The notes under the pieces are model-generated. The model did not search any database and was not told where the DNA came from. It worked only from the letters and a program-made list of their open reading frames with translations. Below, in pieces: positions 62,680 through 64,000 of a stretch of 64,000 nucleotides of DNA. The number at the start of each line of letters is the position of its first letter. Position 1 is the stretch's first letter. Position numbers and translations under genes: made by a program. Origin of the DNA: Streptococcus constellatus (GTDB lineage: Bacteria > Bacillota > Bacilli > Lactobacillales > Streptococcaceae); contig NZ_CABHMZ010000003.1 of assembly GCF_902167705.1 (NCBI RefSeq), forward strand, positions 62,001 through 126,000, written 5' to 3'.

Positions 62680-63315
62680 ATGCAAAATAGACCGATTATT
62701 ATTGGCGTAACTGGTGGTTCTGGTGGCGGTAAGACGAGTGTTTCAAGAGCCATTCTGTCAAATTTTCCAAATGAAAAAATTGCTATGATTGAGCACGATT
62801 CTTACTATAAGGATCAATCTCATTTGACATTTGAAGAGCGAATCAAGACCAATTATGACCATCCTTTTGCTTTTGATACAGATTTGATGATTGCGCAAAT
62901 CAAGGAATTGCTGGCAGGACGTCCAGTAGATATTCCGACGTATGATTATACAGCTCATACACGCAGTGAGAAAACCTATCGTCAAGAGCCGCAAGATGTC
63001 TTTATTGTAGAAGGGATTCTGGTTTTAGAAGATGAGCACTTGCGAGATTTAATGGACATTAAGATTTTTGTTGATACAGATGATGATGTTCGAATCATTC
63101 GTCGGATTAAGCGAGATATGGATGAGCGTGGACGTAGTTTAGATAGTGTTATTGAGCAATATTTAGGTGTGGTAAAACCCATGTATCATCAATTTATCGA
63201 GCCTACGAAGCGCTATGCGGATGTGATTATTCCAGAAGGAGCTTCTAATACAGTGGCGATTGATTTAATTACAACAAAAATTGAAAAAATCTTGCAGGAA
63301 GCAAGAGAGCAATAG
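62680..63315 (+). CDS. udk: uridine kinase
   Basis: 211 residues. P-loop [17 protein letters not shown], then [14 protein letters not shown] and [11 protein letters not shown]. Pyrimidine salvage: phosphorylates uridine and cytidine. Confidence 0.95.
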   Translation: MQNRPIIIGVTGGSGGGKTSVSRAILSNFPNEKIAMIEHDSYYKDQSHLTFEERIKTNYDHPFAFDTDLMIAQIKELLAGRPVDIPTYDYTAHTRSEKTYRQEPQDVFIVEGILVLEDEHLRDLMDIKIFVDTDDDVRIIRRIKRDMDERGRSLDSVIEQYLGVVKPMYHQFIEPTKRYADVIIPEGASNTVAIDLITTKIEKILQEAREQ

Positions 63316-63320
63316 AAAGG

Positions 63321-63350
63321 AAGTCTAGTGAGGAAGTGCTAGACTTTTTA
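63321..63350 (+). terminator. terminator of udk
   Basis: AGTCTAG (63322-63328) pairs with CTAGACT (63339-63345), then TTTTTA. Confidence 0.8.
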
Positions 63351-63357
63351 GGTAATG

Positions 63358-64000
63358 ATGATAAATAGTGTAAAAAGAAAAAGGGAATTTCATTCGCGCT
63401 CGAAATTTTTTGCCTGTCTGCTGACCTTTTGTGCGGGATTTATTGATGCTTATACATTTATTGAAAGAGGCGGGACATTGGTTGCAGGGCAAACAGGAAA
63501 CGTTGTTTTCTTGTCAGTTGAATTGATTCATCATGAGACAGGAGAAATAGAAGTGAAGTTGGCAACGATGCTGGCTTTTGTGATGGGCATTTTTGTGTTA
63601 ACCATTTTTAAAAATAACTTTGAAAATTCTTTATGGCGCTTATCTAGCATTCTTCCACTGATTTTGGTTTGTGGGTTTACAGGATTTCTGCCAGCAACTG
63701 TGTCCAATCTTTTCATTGTTCCGCCGATTGGTTTTTGTATGGGATTGGTGGCAACGGCTTTTGGTGAAGTGGACGGCATTGTCTACAATAATTCCTTTAT
63801 GACGGGCAATATCAAAAAAACAATGGTAGCTTTTGGTACTTATGTGCGGACAAAAGAAAAAACTTGCTTAGCAGAGGGCATTTTCTTCGTGGCTTTATTG
63901 GGAAGTTTTGTGACAGGAGCGATTGTTTCCACTTATTTGATCCAATTTTATTTGTTGAAAACAATCTGGCTTGTAGCTATTATTTTACTAGCATTTTTGA
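63358..64000 (+). CDS. DUF1275 (YoaK-family) membrane protein, cut by the window end
   Basis: 214 codons are visible and the frame is still open at the last base. The family motif FCAGFIDAYTFIERGGTLVA, then GQTGNVVFL, is followed by several hydrophobic spans and YNNSFMTGNIKK, typical of DUF1275. Function unknown; predicted polytopic membrane protein. Two adjacent ATGs (63355, 63358) compete; TTTTTAGGTA is the only ribosome-site-like sequence. Confidence 0.85.
   Translation, partial: MINSVKRKREFHSRSKFFACLLTFCAGFIDAYTFIERGGTLVAGQTGNVVFLSVELIHHETGEIEVKLATMLAFVMGIFVLTIFKNNFENSLWRLSSILPLILVCGFTGFLPATVSNLFIVPPIGFCMGLVATAFGEVDGIVYNNSFMTGNIKKTMVAFGTYVRTKEKTCLAEGIFFVALLGSFVTGAIVSTYLIQFYLLKTIWLVAIILLAFL

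Overview
The window reads as a Streptococcus chromosome of the oral/viridans type; the species group was not resolved. The evidence is a low-GC Gram-positive gene set in streptococcal arrangements: class 1A pyrD, fused msrAB, hprK-lgt, rnjB, murT-gatD, cdaA-cdaR-glmM, ebsA/fer/cmk, infC-rpmI-rplT, pgdA and udk. Promoters are sigma-A type, cre sites of the CcpA type are frequent, and there is an Rgg regulator. No tRNA, rRNA, CRISPR array or replication origin was seen.

Layout. 0.5-2.5 kb: pyrDA and msrAB. 2.6-26.8 kb is an accessory sugar region with four beta-glucoside-type loci, each under a different regulator class: an RpiR-controlled PTS IIBCA + GH1 pair; a ROK-controlled lactose/cellobiose-type PTS (IIC, an uncharacterised barrel-like protein, IIB, IIA); a second IIBCA behind a LicT/BglG-type RNA antiterminator leader; and an AraC-linked GH1. 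A secreted carboxylesterase lipoprotein at 12.8 kb carries a near-copy of the same cre-promoter-RAT-terminator leader. Between the two leaders lies a foreign-looking block (14.6-18.7 kb): a P-loop kinase, a hypothetical protein, an AAC(3)-family acetyltransferase with a 5' frameshift, an AbrB-ABC transporter operon, and a decayed Tn916-type orf23 (DUF961) remnant.

21-28.5 kb: CapA-like protein, a C39-like lipoprotein peptidase, an HXXEE membrane protein, the AraC/GH1 locus, a VOC protein and a MetE-like protein with a MtaR box. 28.8-31.7 kb: a HAD phosphatase fused by an apparent deletion to the 5'-truncated transcription accessory gene tex, then sprT. 31.8-38.2 kb: PspC, NUDIX, hprK-lgt-DUF948-YtxH and two U32 peptidases. 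38.2-38.8 kb: a cre-controlled, terminator-bounded stretch without a good ORF. 38.9-44.6 kb: RNase J2, an EstA-like esterase, a membrane metalloprotease pair and an ABC-F ATPase. 44.67-44.97 kb: a degenerate array with a period of about 41 bp. 45.2-47.4 kb: Rgg and an MFS pump. 47.6-64 kb: ordinary core genes (lipid II amidation, c-di-AMP synthesis, serine/glycerate metabolism, cmk, translation genes, PG deacetylase, helicase, oxidoreductase, uridine kinase), ending in a truncated DUF1275 membrane protein.

Main points for follow-up: the RAT-controlled esterase and the twin leaders flanking the island; the ROK/PTS/barrel-protein operon; the 41-bp array; the cre-driven ORF-less transcript; two probable leaderless mRNAs; a non-canonical ATA start for infC; and two broken genes (HAD/tex, AAC(3)).
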